Source of the DNA: Mesorhizobium tamadayense
Lineage (GTDB): Bacteria > Pseudomonadota > Alphaproteobacteria > Rhizobiales > Rhizobiaceae
DNA: 64,000 nucleotides
Assembly: GCF_003863365.1 (NCBI RefSeq)
Contig: NZ_RQXT01000041.1
Location: 1-64,000 of the forward strand
Reading direction: 5' to 3'
This document shows positions 25,151 to 33,899 of the stretch, one piece after another. The notes below the pieces were generated by a model, which saw only the letters and a list, made by a program, of their open reading frames with translations, ran no database searches and was not told the DNA's origin. Made by a program: the position numbers and the translations under genes. Every line of letters starts with the position of its first letter. Position 1 is the first letter of the stretch.

Positions 25151-26623
25151 ATGCGCGTCTTCACCGCCTCGCTGGCGACGGAAACCAACACCTTCTCGCC
25201 GGTGCCGACCGACCGCGCCTCCTTCGAGATGGCCTTCTACGCCGGTCCGGGAAAGCATCCGGAGACGCCGACGCTGTGCTCCTCGCCGATCGTGGCGCTG
25301 CGCCGGCGCGCGGCAGGCGAGGGGCTGACCGTCATCGAAGGCACCGCCACCTGGGCGGAGCCCGGCGGCCTGGTGCAGCGGCAGACCTATGAGGCGCTGC
25401 GCGACGAGATCCTCGATCAGCTCAAGGCCGCCTTGCCGGTCGATGCGGTGATCCTCGGTCTGCACGGCGCGATGGTGGCGCAGGGCTATGACGATTGCGA
25501 AGGCGATCTGCTGGAACGCGTGCGTAACATCGTCGGGCCGAAGGTCGTGATCGCCTCGGAGTTCGATCCGCATAGCCATCTGACGCCGAAGCGCGTCGCG
25601 GCCTCCGACATCATGGCCTACTTCCTCGAATTCCCGCACACCGATTTCTACGAGCGCGGCGAGCATGTCGTCGACCTCGGCCTAGCCGCGGCACGCGGCG
25701 ACATCAAGCCGGTGATCTCGACCTTCGACTGCCGCATGATCCAGGTGCTGCCGACGAGCCGCGAGCCGATGCGCTCCTTCGTCGACCGCATCAAGGCGTT
25801 GCACGGCAAGGACGGCGTGCTGTCGGTCTCGGTGGTCCATGGCTTCATGGCCGCCGACGTGCCGGAGATGGGCACGCGCATCTTGGTCGTCACCGACAAC
25901 GACAAGGACAAGGGCGATGCACTGGCGCAGAAGCTGGGGCGCGAACTCTATGCCCTGCGCGAAAAGACCGCGATGACGATGCTCTCCGCCTCCGCCGGCA
26001 TCGAGCGGGCGCTTGCCGTGCGCGCGGAACGCCGGGACAAGCCGGCGGTGATCGCCGACATCTGGGACAATCCGGGCGGCGGCGTGCCGGGCGACGGCAC
26101 CATCGTTCTGCGCGAGCTTTTGGCGCGCGGCGTCAAGAGTGTCGGCGTGGCGACGATCTGGGACCCGATCGCGGTGACCTTCTGCCACGCCGCCGGCGAG
26201 GGTGCCGTCATCGACCTGCGCTTCGGCGGCAAGGCCGGCCCACAGGCCGGCGAGCCGATCGACGCGCGCGTTACGGTGCTCAAGGCCGTCAGCGAAGGCT
26301 GGCAGAGTTTCGGACCGAGCCGGGTGACGCTGGGGCCGTCAGCGGTGGTGCGCATCGAAGGGACGGAGGCCGACGTCATCCTCAACACCAACCGCACGCA
26401 GACCTTCGAGCCGGACATTTTTTCGAACATCGGCATCGATCCGTTGTCGAAGGATATCCTGCTGGTCAAGTCGACCAACCATTTCTACGCCGGCTTCGCG
26501 CCCATCGCCGCCGAGATCATCTATGTGACGGCGCCGAGCTCCTATCCGAGCAATCCGGCGGTCACGGACTACAAGAAGCTGAAGCGGCCGATGTGGCCAA
26601 GGGTGGCGGATCCGTGGCGCTGA
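25151..26623 (+). CDS. M81-family (MlrC/microcystinase C-like) metallopeptidase
   Basis: A 490-residue protein of the DUF1485/M81 family. Recognisable features are the opening FTASLATETNTFSPVPTDRA, LGLHGAMVAQGYDDCEGDLL, ASEFDPHSHLT and DIWDNPGGGVPGDGT. Metal-binding candidates are the Asp/His residues of these motifs. Named for microcystin degradation, but in rhizobia these genes usually accompany ABC importers and probably act as amidohydrolases on small imported substrates. CGGAGCG precedes ATG 25151. Last gene of the plus-strand uptake operon. Confidence 0.88.
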   Translation: MRVFTASLATETNTFSPVPTDRASFEMAFYAGPGKHPETPTLCSSPIVALRRRAAGEGLTVIEGTATWAEPGGLVQRQTYEALRDEILDQLKAALPVDAVILGLHGAMVAQGYDDCEGDLLERVRNIVGPKVVIASEFDPHSHLTPKRVAASDIMAYFLEFPHTDFYERGEHVVDLGLAAARGDIKPVISTFDCRMIQVLPTSREPMRSFVDRIKALHGKDGVLSVSVVHGFMAADVPEMGTRILVVTDNDKDKGDALAQKLGRELYALREKTAMTMLSASAGIERALAVRAERRDKPAVIADIWDNPGGGVPGDGTIVLRELLARGVKSVGVATIWDPIAVTFCHAAGEGAVIDLRFGGKAGPQAGEPIDARVTVLKAVSEGWQSFGPSRVTLGPSAVVRIEGTEADVILNTNRTQTFEPDIFSNIGIDPLSKDILLVKSTNHFYAGFAPIAAEIIYVTAPSSYPSNPAVTDYKKLKRPMWPRVADPWR

Positions 26624-26624
26624 T

Positions 26625-26781
26625 AATCTCCCCCCTTGAAGGGGAGATGTCGCCGAAGGCGACAGAGGGGGTCGTCTCGCGTAGGGCGCCAACCTCCTTC
26701 GCCTGCGATAAGGGGTCGAGCCCAGTCGGACCGACCCCGTCTGGCCGTTTTGCGGCCATCTCCCCCTCAAGGGGGGAGATT
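26625..26781. repeat. Family B intergenic palindromic element, copy 2
   Basis: Ends AATCTCCCCCCTTGAAGGGG and CCCCTCAAGGGGGGAGATT, with the inner block GATGTCGCCGAAGGCGACAG. It fills the gap between the convergent M81 and M3 genes and could end transcription in both directions. Confidence 0.75.
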
Positions 26782-26789
26782 TATCCGTG

Positions 26790-28844
26790 CTACACCAGCC
26801 CTCGCTTCACCATCATCGCCTCGGGCGACGGCATTTTGCCGCGGAAGGCGGTGTAGAGCTCTTCGGGGTCCTTCGAGCCGCCGGCGGCGTAGATGCTTTT
26901 CTTCAGCCGCACGGCGAGTTCCGGATTGAAGGGGTCGCCCGTCTCCTCGAAAGCCGAGAAGGCGTCGGCGTCGAGCACTTCCGACCACATGTAGGAATAA
27001 TAGCCGGCCGAATAGCCGTCACCGGCAAAGACATGGCCGAAATGCGGGGTGCGGTGGCGCATGGCGATGGTGTCCGGCATGTGCAGCTTTTCGAGCGTTT
27101 CGGTCTCGAAATGAAGCGGCAATTGCGGCGCATCCGGGCGCGCATGGTAGGCCATGTCGATCAGCGCCGAGGCGGTGAACTCGACGGTGGCGAAACCGGC
27201 GCCGAAGGTGCGGGCGGAGAGCATCTTGTCGAGCAGCTCCTTCGGCATCGGCTTGCCGGTCTTGACGTGCAGCGCGTGCTTTTCCAGCACCGCCGGCACC
27301 GTCAGCCAGTGCTCGTAAAGCTGCGAGGGCAGCTCGACGAAATCACGGCTGACCGAGGTGCCGGAGACTGACGGCCAGGTGACGTCGGTTAGCATGCCAT
27401 GCAGCGCATGGCCGAATTCGTGGAACAGGGTCTTCGCCTCGTCGACCGACAGCAGCGCGGACTCGCCGGCCGGCGGTTTGGCGAAGTTCATGATGTTGTA
27501 GATGACCGGCTTGGCGCCTTCCCCAAGCTTGTAGCCGGATTTCAGCGCGCTCATCCAGGCGCCGGAGCGTTTCGACGGCCGCGCGAAATAATCGGCGAGG
27601 AAAAGGCCGCGCTCGCTGCCATCGGCGTTCTTGACCACGAAGACGCGGGCATCAGGATGCCAAACGGTGACACCCTTCTTCTCCTCGAAGCTGATGCCGA
27701 ACAATCTCGTCGCGACGTCGAAGCAGGCATCGATGACGCGCTCCAACTGGAGGTACGGCTTCAGCTCCGCCTCGTCGAAGGCGAATTTCTCGGCGCGCAG
27801 CTTCTCCTGGTAGAAGCGCCAGTCCCAGGCGGCGAATTTTTCGTTGCTGCCGGCTTCCGTCGCCAGCCGCTGCAGTTCCTTCTGGTCGGCGGCCGCTTTC
27901 TCCAGGGCCTTTTCCCAGACCGGATCGAGCAACTCGTGCACGGCGTCCGGTGTCTTCGCCATCGTGTCGTCGAGCTTCAGCGCCGCGAAAGACTCGTAGC
28001 CGAGCAGCTTTGCCTTCTCGGCGCGCAGCTTCAGCATATCGCGCACCACATCGGTGTTGTCGGTGGCGCCGCCGTTCTGGCCGCGCATGGTGAAGGCGCG
28101 GAAGGCGGTCTCGCGCAGGTCGCGGCGCTCGGAAAAGGTCGAGAACGGCTCGTAGATCGAGCGCGACAGCGTCACGGCATACCTGCCCTTCTGGCCGCGC
28201 ATCTCGGCGGCCTCGGCCATGGCGCTTTTCAGGAAGTCCGGCAGGCCCGCAAGGTCCGCTTCGTCGAGGAACAGCGCCCAGTCGCGCTCGTCGGCCAGCA
28301 CGTTCTGGCCGAATTTGGTGCCGAGCGAGGAGAGCTCCTCGTTGATGGCCGCCAGGCGCTTCTTGCCATCGGCATCGAGCTTGGCGCCGGACCGTACAAA
28401 ACCTTTCCAGGTCTTTTCCAGAACGCGCAGCGTTTCGGGATCGAGGTTCAGACTCTCGCTGCGCTGATAGAGGTCGTCGATGCGGGCAAACAGCTTCTCG
28501 TTCATCGAGATCGCCGAGAAATGCCTGGACATCTTCGGCGAGATGTCGCGCTCCAGGGCCTGGATGGCGTCGTTGGTGTGGGCGCCGGCCCGGCACCAGA
28601 AGATCGACGAGACATGGTCGAGCGGCTCGCCGGCAAGTTCCAGCGCGGCCATCGTGTTTTCGACGGTCGGCGCCTCTGTGTTGCCGGCGATGGCGTCGAT
28701 CTCGGCCTGATGCGCCTTGAGCGCCGCGTCGAAGACGGGGCCGAAATCATTGTCGCCAATACGGGTGAAATCCGGCAGGCCGAGCGGCCTCTGCCAGAAC
28801 GTCAGTGGATGGGCGGCGAGGTCGACGGTTTTCGAGGATGACAT
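26790..28844 (-). CDS. M3-family oligopeptidase (oligopeptidase A / dipeptidyl carboxypeptidase type)
   Basis: A 684-residue cytoplasmic zinc metallopeptidase. The HEFGH zinc site (His475-His479) lies in LFHEFGHALHGMLTD, followed by SRDFVELPSQLYEHW, which carries the third ligand region. Length matches PrlC/Dcp. It trims oligopeptides, such as cleaved signal peptides. The start is ATG 28844 (MSSSKTVDLAAHPLTFW); an upstream in-frame extension is unlikely. It is probably monocistronic. Confidence 0.93.
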   Translation of the reverse strand: MSSSKTVDLAAHPLTFWQRPLGLPDFTRIGDNDFGPVFDAALKAHQAEIDAIAGNTEAPTVENTMAALELAGEPLDHVSSIFWCRAGAHTNDAIQALERDISPKMSRHFSAISMNEKLFARIDDLYQRSESLNLDPETLRVLEKTWKGFVRSGAKLDADGKKRLAAINEELSSLGTKFGQNVLADERDWALFLDEADLAGLPDFLKSAMAEAAEMRGQKGRYAVTLSRSIYEPFSTFSERRDLRETAFRAFTMRGQNGGATDNTDVVRDMLKLRAEKAKLLGYESFAALKLDDTMAKTPDAVHELLDPVWEKALEKAAADQKELQRLATEAGSNEKFAAWDWRFYQEKLRAEKFAFDEAELKPYLQLERVIDACFDVATRLFGISFEEKKGVTVWHPDARVFVVKNADGSERGLFLADYFARPSKRSGAWMSALKSGYKLGEGAKPVIYNIMNFAKPPAGESALLSVDEAKTLFHEFGHALHGMLTDVTWPSVSGTSVSRDFVELPSQLYEHWLTVPAVLEKHALHVKTGKPMPKELLDKMLSARTFGAGFATVEFTASALIDMAYHARPDAPQLPLHFETETLEKLHMPDTIAMRHRTPHFGHVFAGDGYSAGYYSYMWSEVLDADAFSAFEETGDPFNPELAVRLKKSIYAAGGSKDPEELYTAFRGKMPSPEAMMVKRGLV

Positions 28845-28925
28845 GAGCGGTTCCGGGGGGCTGATTTGGAGGCGGGCTGCCTCGGATGTAGGGCGGTGCC
28901 GCGCACCGCGCAACAAACTGTTTGC

Positions 28926-28969
28926 GCAATTCCGGACGGAAGACCGCCATGCGCTTTTCCTGAAATTGC
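28926..28969. repeat. Family C hairpin, copy 3
   Basis: Arms GCAATTCCGG and CTGAAATTGC around GAAGACCGCCATGCGCTTTT. It lies between the 5' end of the M3 gene and the 3' end of the NTF2-like gene. Confidence 0.7.
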
Positions 28970-28976
28970 TCGGTGC

Positions 28977-29393
28977 TCAGTAGGCGCTGCAGTCCTGCGC
29001 GATCGCGGTCTGGGTGCTGGCGGTGATGCGGCCGCCGGCGACGGTGAAGGTCTCGCGCATCAGCGTGTCGTTCTCGGGGAAGTCGTAGCAGGCGAGCACC
29101 GTAGTCTTGCCGTCCTCGCTCTTCTCGATGCGGTGACGGATCGCGGCACCCGCGACCGCGTCCTGCCACTGGTCAATCGAGTCGATGAATTCCTGCTTGC
29201 TCTGGACGACGCCAAGGTCCTCGAGCGTCATGCGCGCGTCGTCGGCGAGCAGGGCCGACAATTCGGTGCGGTCGGCCGCCAGCAGCGCCGAATACCACCG
29301 GTCGATGACGGCGCTATCGTCGGCGCTGGCGCACACGATCGAGGTCAGCAGCAAAGCAGTCGCGAGAAGGAAATTCCGGCAGTTCCGACGCAT
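28977..29393 (-). CDS. Exported NTF2/SnoaL-like protein
   Basis: A 138-residue protein with a Sec signal (NFLLATALLLTSIVCASA) and a SnoaL/NTF2-like domain (VIDRWYSALLAADRTELSAL...IDSIDQWQDAVAG...HRIEKSEDGKT). Two Cys in the mature part may pair. GGAGGG directly precedes the ATG. It starts ten bases after the carbonic anhydrase stop, so they are one transcript. Function is unknown; no obvious catalytic residues. Confidence 0.78.
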   Translation of the reverse strand: MRRNCRNFLLATALLLTSIVCASADDSAVIDRWYSALLAADRTELSALLADDARMTLEDLGVVQSKQEFIDSIDQWQDAVAGAAIRHRIEKSEDGKTTVLACYDFPENDTLMRETFTVAGGRITASTQTAIAQDCSAY

Positions 29394-29403
29394 TATCCCT
29401 CCA

Positions 29404-30045
29404 TCAAAGCTCCGGCCGCTCGAAATCGCCGGTCTCCTTGTTCATCACCCAGAGCTCGCCGGTCGAGATGTCGAACCAGGCGCCGTGCAGGGAGAGCTTG
29501 CCCTTGCCCTCGAGGATCGAAACACAGGGGAAGGTCCTGAGGTTGGCGATGGAATAACGGATCGAGATGCGCTCCAGCGCCGTCTGGCGCTCGGTCGCCG
29601 TCATGAAGGTGCTGGACGACACGGTCTCGGCGGCCGGCGCGATCAGGCTCATCCATTTGCCGATGAAATCGCCGGGCGACAGCGGCGCAAAATTGGTGTC
29701 GAGCGCGGCGCGGATGCCGCCGCAGCGGCCATGGCCCATCACCACGATGTTCTTGACCTTCAGGCTCTGCACGGCGAATTCGAGCGCGGCCGAAGTCGAA
29801 TGGTACTCGCCGTCCGGCGCATAGGGCGGCACCAGATTGCCGACATTGCGCAGCACGAAAAGCTCGCCCGGCCCGGCATCGAAGATCGCCTCGGGTGCCG
29901 AGCGCGAATCGCAGCAGGCGACGATCATGGTCTCGGGCGCCTGGCCTTCGCGCGCCAGCGAGCGGTAGCGGCCGCTTTCGGCGGGGTAGCGGCCGTTCAT
30001 GAAATTGCGATAGCCGGCGAGGAGGTGCTCGGGGAGGTGAGGCAT
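29404..30045 (-). CDS. Beta-class carbonic anhydrase
   Basis: A 213-residue enzyme interconverting CO2 and bicarbonate. Zinc ligands and catalytic dyad are visible: Cys45-Asp46-Ser-Arg48 in ACCDSR, then His105 and Cys108 in MGHGRCGGI. Length is normal and there is no signal peptide, so it acts in the cytoplasm, supplying bicarbonate for carboxylases or controlling pH. First gene of a two-gene transcript with the NTF2-like gene. Confidence 0.94.
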   Translation of the reverse strand: MPHLPEHLLAGYRNFMNGRYPAESGRYRSLAREGQAPETMIVACCDSRSAPEAIFDAGPGELFVLRNVGNLVPPYAPDGEYHSTSAALEFAVQSLKVKNIVVMGHGRCGGIRAALDTNFAPLSPGDFIGKWMSLIAPAAETVSSSTFMTATERQTALERISIRYSIANLRTFPCVSILEGKGKLSLHGAWFDISTGELWVMNKETGDFERPEL

Positions 30046-30050
30046 GGGCG

Positions 30051-30107
30051 GCTAGAGCCTTTCCGGGGGCTGGAGGCGGCAGCTCGTTGCGATCGAAAGG
30101 CTCTAGC
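30051..30107. repeat. Inverted repeat with TAGAGCC arms
   Basis: GCTAGAGCCTTTC (30051-30063) and GAAAGGCTCTAGC (30095-30107) are perfect 13-base arms around 31 bases, just before the carbonic anhydrase start codon on its 5' side. TAGAGC/GCTCTA ends also bound the composite at 43679-43780. Confidence 0.75.
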
Positions 30108-30182
30108 GGCAAAAGCCAGTCGCGAGCAATGCCGAAATGCGGATGGCTCCGTCGCATTCGCGATGCGAGGGGCATGACTCGG

Positions 30183-30947
30183 TCACGCCCAGATCGCGAC
30201 CTGGATGCCGAAACGGTCGATCAGTGGCGGATCCGGAGACGGTCTAGCCTCGCCGCTGACGATACGCCCGGCGATCAGCATCATGGCCGCCGCGTCGAGG
30301 AAGTCGACGCTCGCGGCACACCTTGGCGGCGGCCGGTCGAGAAAGCTCTTCTCGTAACCGTGCCGGCAAAGCAGCGCCTTGCGCTCCTCCATGCCGGCCG
30401 GGTTGACGGCGCCCTTGATCTTCTTCGGCAGCGTCATCGCTTTGCCGCCGTTCAGCCGGCAGAAGGCGACTTCCGGGTGCGATTCGAAGATGCGGCCGCG
30501 CAGATCCGGTCGAGCGATCAGCACAGCATCGATCTCGCGGATTTTCGCAAAGATGCCGAAGGCCTGGATGGAAACGCCGCGCGGCGGATCGGAGGTGGCA
30601 AACGCCACCGCGCTTGCCCGCCGGTGCGCCGCATACCAGGCCTCGACGGTCGTGAAGTCGCTGGTGTCGGCGTAGAGCGCCGCGCGCGACGGGATGGCAA
30701 AGACGCTCGATTGCCGCGCCCCGAGAAGCGGCCGCACCAGCGCCTCCGGCCCGCGTCCGCCTCGGCCGGAAAAATCCGGCAGGCCGATCGGCATGTCGAC
30801 AGCGATCGTGGCGCCGGGCAAGGCGTCGAGCAGCGCCTGGAAGCTCGGAAAGACCGAGACCGACGGCGCAGCATCCGGCTCGCGATGGATGGCGATCCAG
30901 CCGGTCTTGCAGCCGTCGACGCCGGCCAGCACGCCGCCTGGCGTCAC
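30183..30947 (-). CDS. DUF429-domain protein
   Basis: A 254-residue protein beginning at GTG 30947, which overlaps the pdxY stop (GTGA). DUF429 hallmarks are GVDGCKTGWIAI near the N-terminus, TIAVDMPIGLPD and FESHPEVAF plus the C-terminal DFLDAAAMMLIA. The fold resembles RNase H-like nucleases with the Asp residues of DGCKxGW and DMPIG as metal-ligand candidates; biochemical function is not established. Translational coupling to pdxY is conserved-looking but of unknown meaning. Confidence 0.85.
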   Translation of the reverse strand: MTPGGVLAGVDGCKTGWIAIHREPDAAPSVSVFPSFQALLDALPGATIAVDMPIGLPDFSGRGGRGPEALVRPLLGARQSSVFAIPSRAALYADTSDFTTVEAWYAAHRRASAVAFATSDPPRGVSIQAFGIFAKIREIDAVLIARPDLRGRIFESHPEVAFCRLNGGKAMTLPKKIKGAVNPAGMEERKALLCRHGYEKSFLDRPPPRCAASVDFLDAAAMMLIAGRIVSGEARPSPDPPLIDRFGIQVAIWA

Positions 30948-31828
30948 GCCCGCTTGTCCCGCCCGGGATGGAGGAGGTGGCGAAGCTGCACCATGGCCAT
31001 CGGATGCGACAGGCTCTGCGCGTCGGTTTCGAGCTGCAGCTCGTCGCCGCCTCGCTTTGCCGTGCGCGCCAGGATCTCGTAGACGGCGGCCGTGGTCGAC
31101 TGCAGCGCCTTGACCGGCGGCTGGCCGGCGAGGATGCGGGCGAGATAGACGGCAGCCGTCAGGTCGCCCAGGCCGTTCGGCGGCTTCTCGATCACGCGGT
31201 GCTCGGCCAGCAGCGCCTGGCTGCCGTCGAGCAGGAAATTGCCGGTGCCGCCCGCCATCATCGACGGCGCCGAGGTGACCAGCATGGTCGAGGGACCGGC
31301 GTGCAGGGCTGCCGCCGTCACCGATTTGATATCCGGCAGCGGCGCGCCGGCCATCCATTCCAGTTCGTAACGGTTGGGCGTGGCGATGTCGGCGATCGGC
31401 ATCAGCCTGTCGCGCATGGCGATGGCGGTCCGCTCCGGCACATAAAGCCCGCCCGAATCGCCCATCACCGGGTCGCAGACATAGAGGGCGCCAGGGGTCT
31501 TGGCCTTGACGGCGGCGACCAGTGAGGCGACGGCCTCGGCCTGGCCGGCCTCGCCGAGATAGCCCGATAGCACCGCCCTGACCTCGCCCAGCCATGGCGC
31601 GTGCTCGAGATCGGCCATCAGCGCCTTGAACTGGTCGAGCGGCGGCACGATGCGGGTGGCGCGGCTGTGGCCGGGATGCCAGGGAAGGATGACGGTCGGC
31701 ACCGCCCACACCGGAAAGCCGAGCGTCTCCAGCGCGAAGACCGCGGCGCGGTTGCCTACCGAGCCGCGGGCGACATGGCTGGAGATGACGATGACCGCGC
31801 GCGGCGCGTCGGTTCCTTCAGCATTCAT
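30944..31828 (-). CDS. pdxY: Pyridoxal kinase PdxY
   Basis: A 294-residue kinase phosphorylating pyridoxal in the vitamin B6 salvage pathway. It has the ribokinase-like start VIVISSHVARGSVGNRAAVF, GALYVCDPVMGD, IATPNRYELEWMAG and the catalytic NGLGDLTAAVYLAR, where Asp is the general base. Normal length. It shares a stop/start overlap with the DUF429 gene and follows the small membrane-protein gene by 12 bases, so three genes probably form one operon. Confidence 0.93.
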   Translation of the reverse strand: MNAEGTDAPRAVIVISSHVARGSVGNRAAVFALETLGFPVWAVPTVILPWHPGHSRATRIVPPLDQFKALMADLEHAPWLGEVRAVLSGYLGEAGQAEAVASLVAAVKAKTPGALYVCDPVMGDSGGLYVPERTAIAMRDRLMPIADIATPNRYELEWMAGAPLPDIKSVTAAALHAGPSTMLVTSAPSMMAGGTGNFLLDGSQALLAEHRVIEKPPNGLGDLTAAVYLARILAGQPPVKALQSTTAAVYEILARTAKRGGDELQLETDAQSLSHPMAMVQLRHLLHPGRDKRA

Positions 31829-31840
31829 GGAGTTTGATTC

Positions 31841-32089
31841 CTAGCCACCTTGCATGGCGGCATACACCAGCCAGGCGAGCAGCCCAATGGCAGCGACGAG
31901 GCCGAGCGTTCGGCCAATGCGGGTACCCCAATATTCGATCGGATCGGAACGGTCGACGTCCGCCGCGGTGACGCGGTCGCGCGCTGCCTTCGCGGAGCGG
32001 GCGACGAACGATGCGCCGGGCGTCGTCTCACGCGCGACGCGCTCCAGGATGCGGTGCGATTCGTTCTCGTCGTCCCGGCGCTCAGCCAT
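31841..32089 (-). CDS. Small C-terminally anchored membrane protein, unknown
   Basis: An 82-residue protein: a charged N-terminal half (MAERRDDENESHRILERVAR), then a single C-terminal membrane helix (LGLVAAIGLLAWLVYAAM). AAGGA lies about eight bases upstream of ATG 32089. I do not recognise the family. It precedes pdxY by 12 bases. Confidence 0.7.
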   Translation of the reverse strand: MAERRDDENESHRILERVARETTPGASFVARSAKAARDRVTAADVDRSDPIEYWGTRIGRTLGLVAAIGLLAWLVYAAMQGG

Positions 32090-32242
32090 GGCAAATGTCC
32101 TTTCGGGGCGGGAGCTTAGCCTGTTCGCGCGCGCATTCACAGAGGTGGGCGGCAAGACCAAGGCTGCGGCGTCACCGGTCATTTTCTTGCGCGCAGATTG
32201 TGGTAATGCTTCGCACGCAACTTTGATCCGAGGGGACCAATC

Positions 32243-32881
32243 ATGTTCGCCGCGCGCCTTTTTCTGCCCTCCGCTTTCCGCAACTTGCCCGCCTTGCTGA
32301 TGATGGCTTTCGTCCTGCCGCTGCTTGCAGGCTGCGGCTACAACACCATCCCGACGGCCGAGGAGAACGCCAGGGCGGCCTGGAGCGAGGTGCTCAACCA
32401 GTATCAACGCCGCGCCGACCTGATCCCGAACCTGGTCGAGACGGTCAAGGGCTACGCCTCGCATGAGAAGGACACGCTCGACGCGGTGGTCCAGGCGCGC
32501 GCCAAGGCAACCCAGATCACGGTCACGCCGGATACGCTGAAGGACCCCGAAGCGCTGAAGAAGTTCCAGGACGCCCAGGCCGGGCTGACAGGCGCGCTGT
32601 CGCGGCTGATCGCGGTGTCTGAGAACTATCCAGACCTCAAGGCCAACCAGAATTTCCTCGCCCTGCAGGCGCAGCTCGAAGGTACCGAGAACCGCATCGC
32701 CGTGTCGCGCCGCGACTACATCCAGGCGGTCAGGGACTACAATCTGACGCTGAGGACCTTCCCGTCGGTGCTGTGGGCGACCCTCTGGTTCCGCGGCAAC
32801 GAGCCGTTCGCCAATTTCACCGTCGAGGAAGACAAGCTGCAGGTGCCGAAGGTGAATTTCGGCACCAAGCAGGGCGGGTGA
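32243..32881 (+). CDS. lemA: LemA-family lipoprotein
   Basis: A 212-residue LemA protein: lipobox LLAGC with Cys31, then the family core ARAAWSEVLNQYQRRADLIP, NLVETVKGYASHEK and YNLTLRTFPSVL. It is mostly helical and membrane-anchored. LemA genes are usually followed by TPM-domain genes, as here, though a family B repeat now separates them. Role: probably membrane protein quality control or stress; not proven. Confidence 0.93.
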   Translation: MFAARLFLPSAFRNLPALLMMAFVLPLLAGCGYNTIPTAEENARAAWSEVLNQYQRRADLIPNLVETVKGYASHEKDTLDAVVQARAKATQITVTPDTLKDPEALKKFQDAQAGLTGALSRLIAVSENYPDLKANQNFLALQAQLEGTENRIAVSRRDYIQAVRDYNLTLRTFPSVLWATLWFRGNEPFANFTVEEDKLQVPKVNFGTKQGG

Positions 32882-32936
32882 GCGTCACTGAATCCTATCG
32901 AGCCTGTCAACCTTGAGTTCCGTCACACTCCTCTCT

Positions 32937-33080
32937 GTCCTGCCGGACATCTCCCCCGCAAGGGGGGAGATGGGACGTCATCTGCCCTTTCGCCAATTTT
33001 CGGCGTCTGAAGGAGATGGCCGGCAACGAAGCTGCCAATCTCCCCCCTTGCGGGGGAGATGGCCGGTAGGCCAGAGGGGG
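32937..33080. repeat. Family B intergenic palindromic element, copy 3, inside the lemA-TPM operon
   Basis: Runs from GCCGGACATCTCCCCCGCAA to ATGGCCGGTAGGCCAGAGGG; the two CTCCCCC...GGGGGAG hairpins flank about 60 bases. It fills most of the gap after lemA, and its terminal AGAGGGGG directly abuts the GTG start of the TPM gene, acting as that gene's ribosome-binding site. Confidence 0.75.
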
Positions 33081-33893
33081 GTGGGCCGGAGTGCCTTCGT
33101 CGGCGTTTTGCTTATTCTCTTCTGCCTCCTTCTCCCCCTCGCCGCCCCTGCCGCCGATCTCCCCGCCCTCACCGGCCGCGTCGTCGACAATGCCGGCATC
33201 ATCGATGCCGGCACGCGCGCGGCGCTGACGCAGAAACTCGCCGACTTCGAGACGAAAGGCTCCGACCAGATCGTCGTCGCCACCATCCCCAGCCTCGGCG
33301 GCGAGGAGATCGAGCCTTACGCCAACCGGCTGTTCCGGTTCTGGAAGCTCGGCCAGGCCAAGGAGAACAACGGTGTCCTGCTCTTGGTCGCGCCCAACGA
33401 CCGCAAGATGCGCATCGAGGTCGGCTATGGGCTGGAAGGCACGCTGACCGACCTGCACACCAAGCTGATCATCGAAAACGACATGGTGCCGGCCTTCCGC
33501 GCCGGCGACTTCGCCGGCGGCATCAGCAAGGCCGTCGACGACATGATCATGGTGCTGGAGGGCAATCCGGAGGAGTTGGAGGCGCGCGGCAAGCGCAACG
33601 AGCAGGCGCCGTTCAACTCCGACGACCTGTTCTTCGCCATCTTCATCACCATCTGGGTGCTCATCTTCTTCGGCAGCATCGCGCTGACGGTGCTGCCCCC
33701 GATCTTCGGCCAGAAGATCGGCCCGGGCCGCTACCGCTGGCTCGGCATGACCTTCGGGCCAAGCCGGCGATCCTCCGGAGGAGGTGGCGGCTGGTCGTCG
33801 GGCGGCGGAGGCTGGTCGTCCGGTGGCGGCGGTGGCGGGTTTTCCGGTGGCGGCGGCTCGTCGGGCGGCGGCGGCTCCTCGGGAAGCTGGTGA
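33081..33893 (+). CDS. TPM-domain membrane protein (YgcG type)
   Basis: About 270 residues: signal sequence (FVGVLLILFCLLLPLAAPAA), a TPM phosphatase-like domain (LTGRVVDNAGIID to about residue 160, with WKLGQAKENNGVLLLVAPNDR and RIEVGYGLEG), one membrane helix (AIFITIWVLIFFGSIALTVL) and a Gly/Ser-rich tail of repeated SGGGG. Probably periplasmic and membrane-anchored. The GTG start is chosen because the upstream in-frame sequence is the repeat element and not coding in style. Confidence 0.87.
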   Translation: MGRSAFVGVLLILFCLLLPLAAPAADLPALTGRVVDNAGIIDAGTRAALTQKLADFETKGSDQIVVATIPSLGGEEIEPYANRLFRFWKLGQAKENNGVLLLVAPNDRKMRIEVGYGLEGTLTDLHTKLIIENDMVPAFRAGDFAGGISKAVDDMIMVLEGNPEELEARGKRNEQAPFNSDDLFFAIFITIWVLIFFGSIALTVLPPIFGQKIGPGRYRWLGMTFGPSRRSSGGGGGWSSGGGGWSSGGGGGGFSGGGGSSGGGGSSGSW

Positions 33894-33899
33894 GGGACA

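Noticed and set aside
26593..26929. Plus-strand frames over the 26.6-26.9 kb region
   Set aside because: They read through the family B repeat and the antisense of the M3 peptidase gene.
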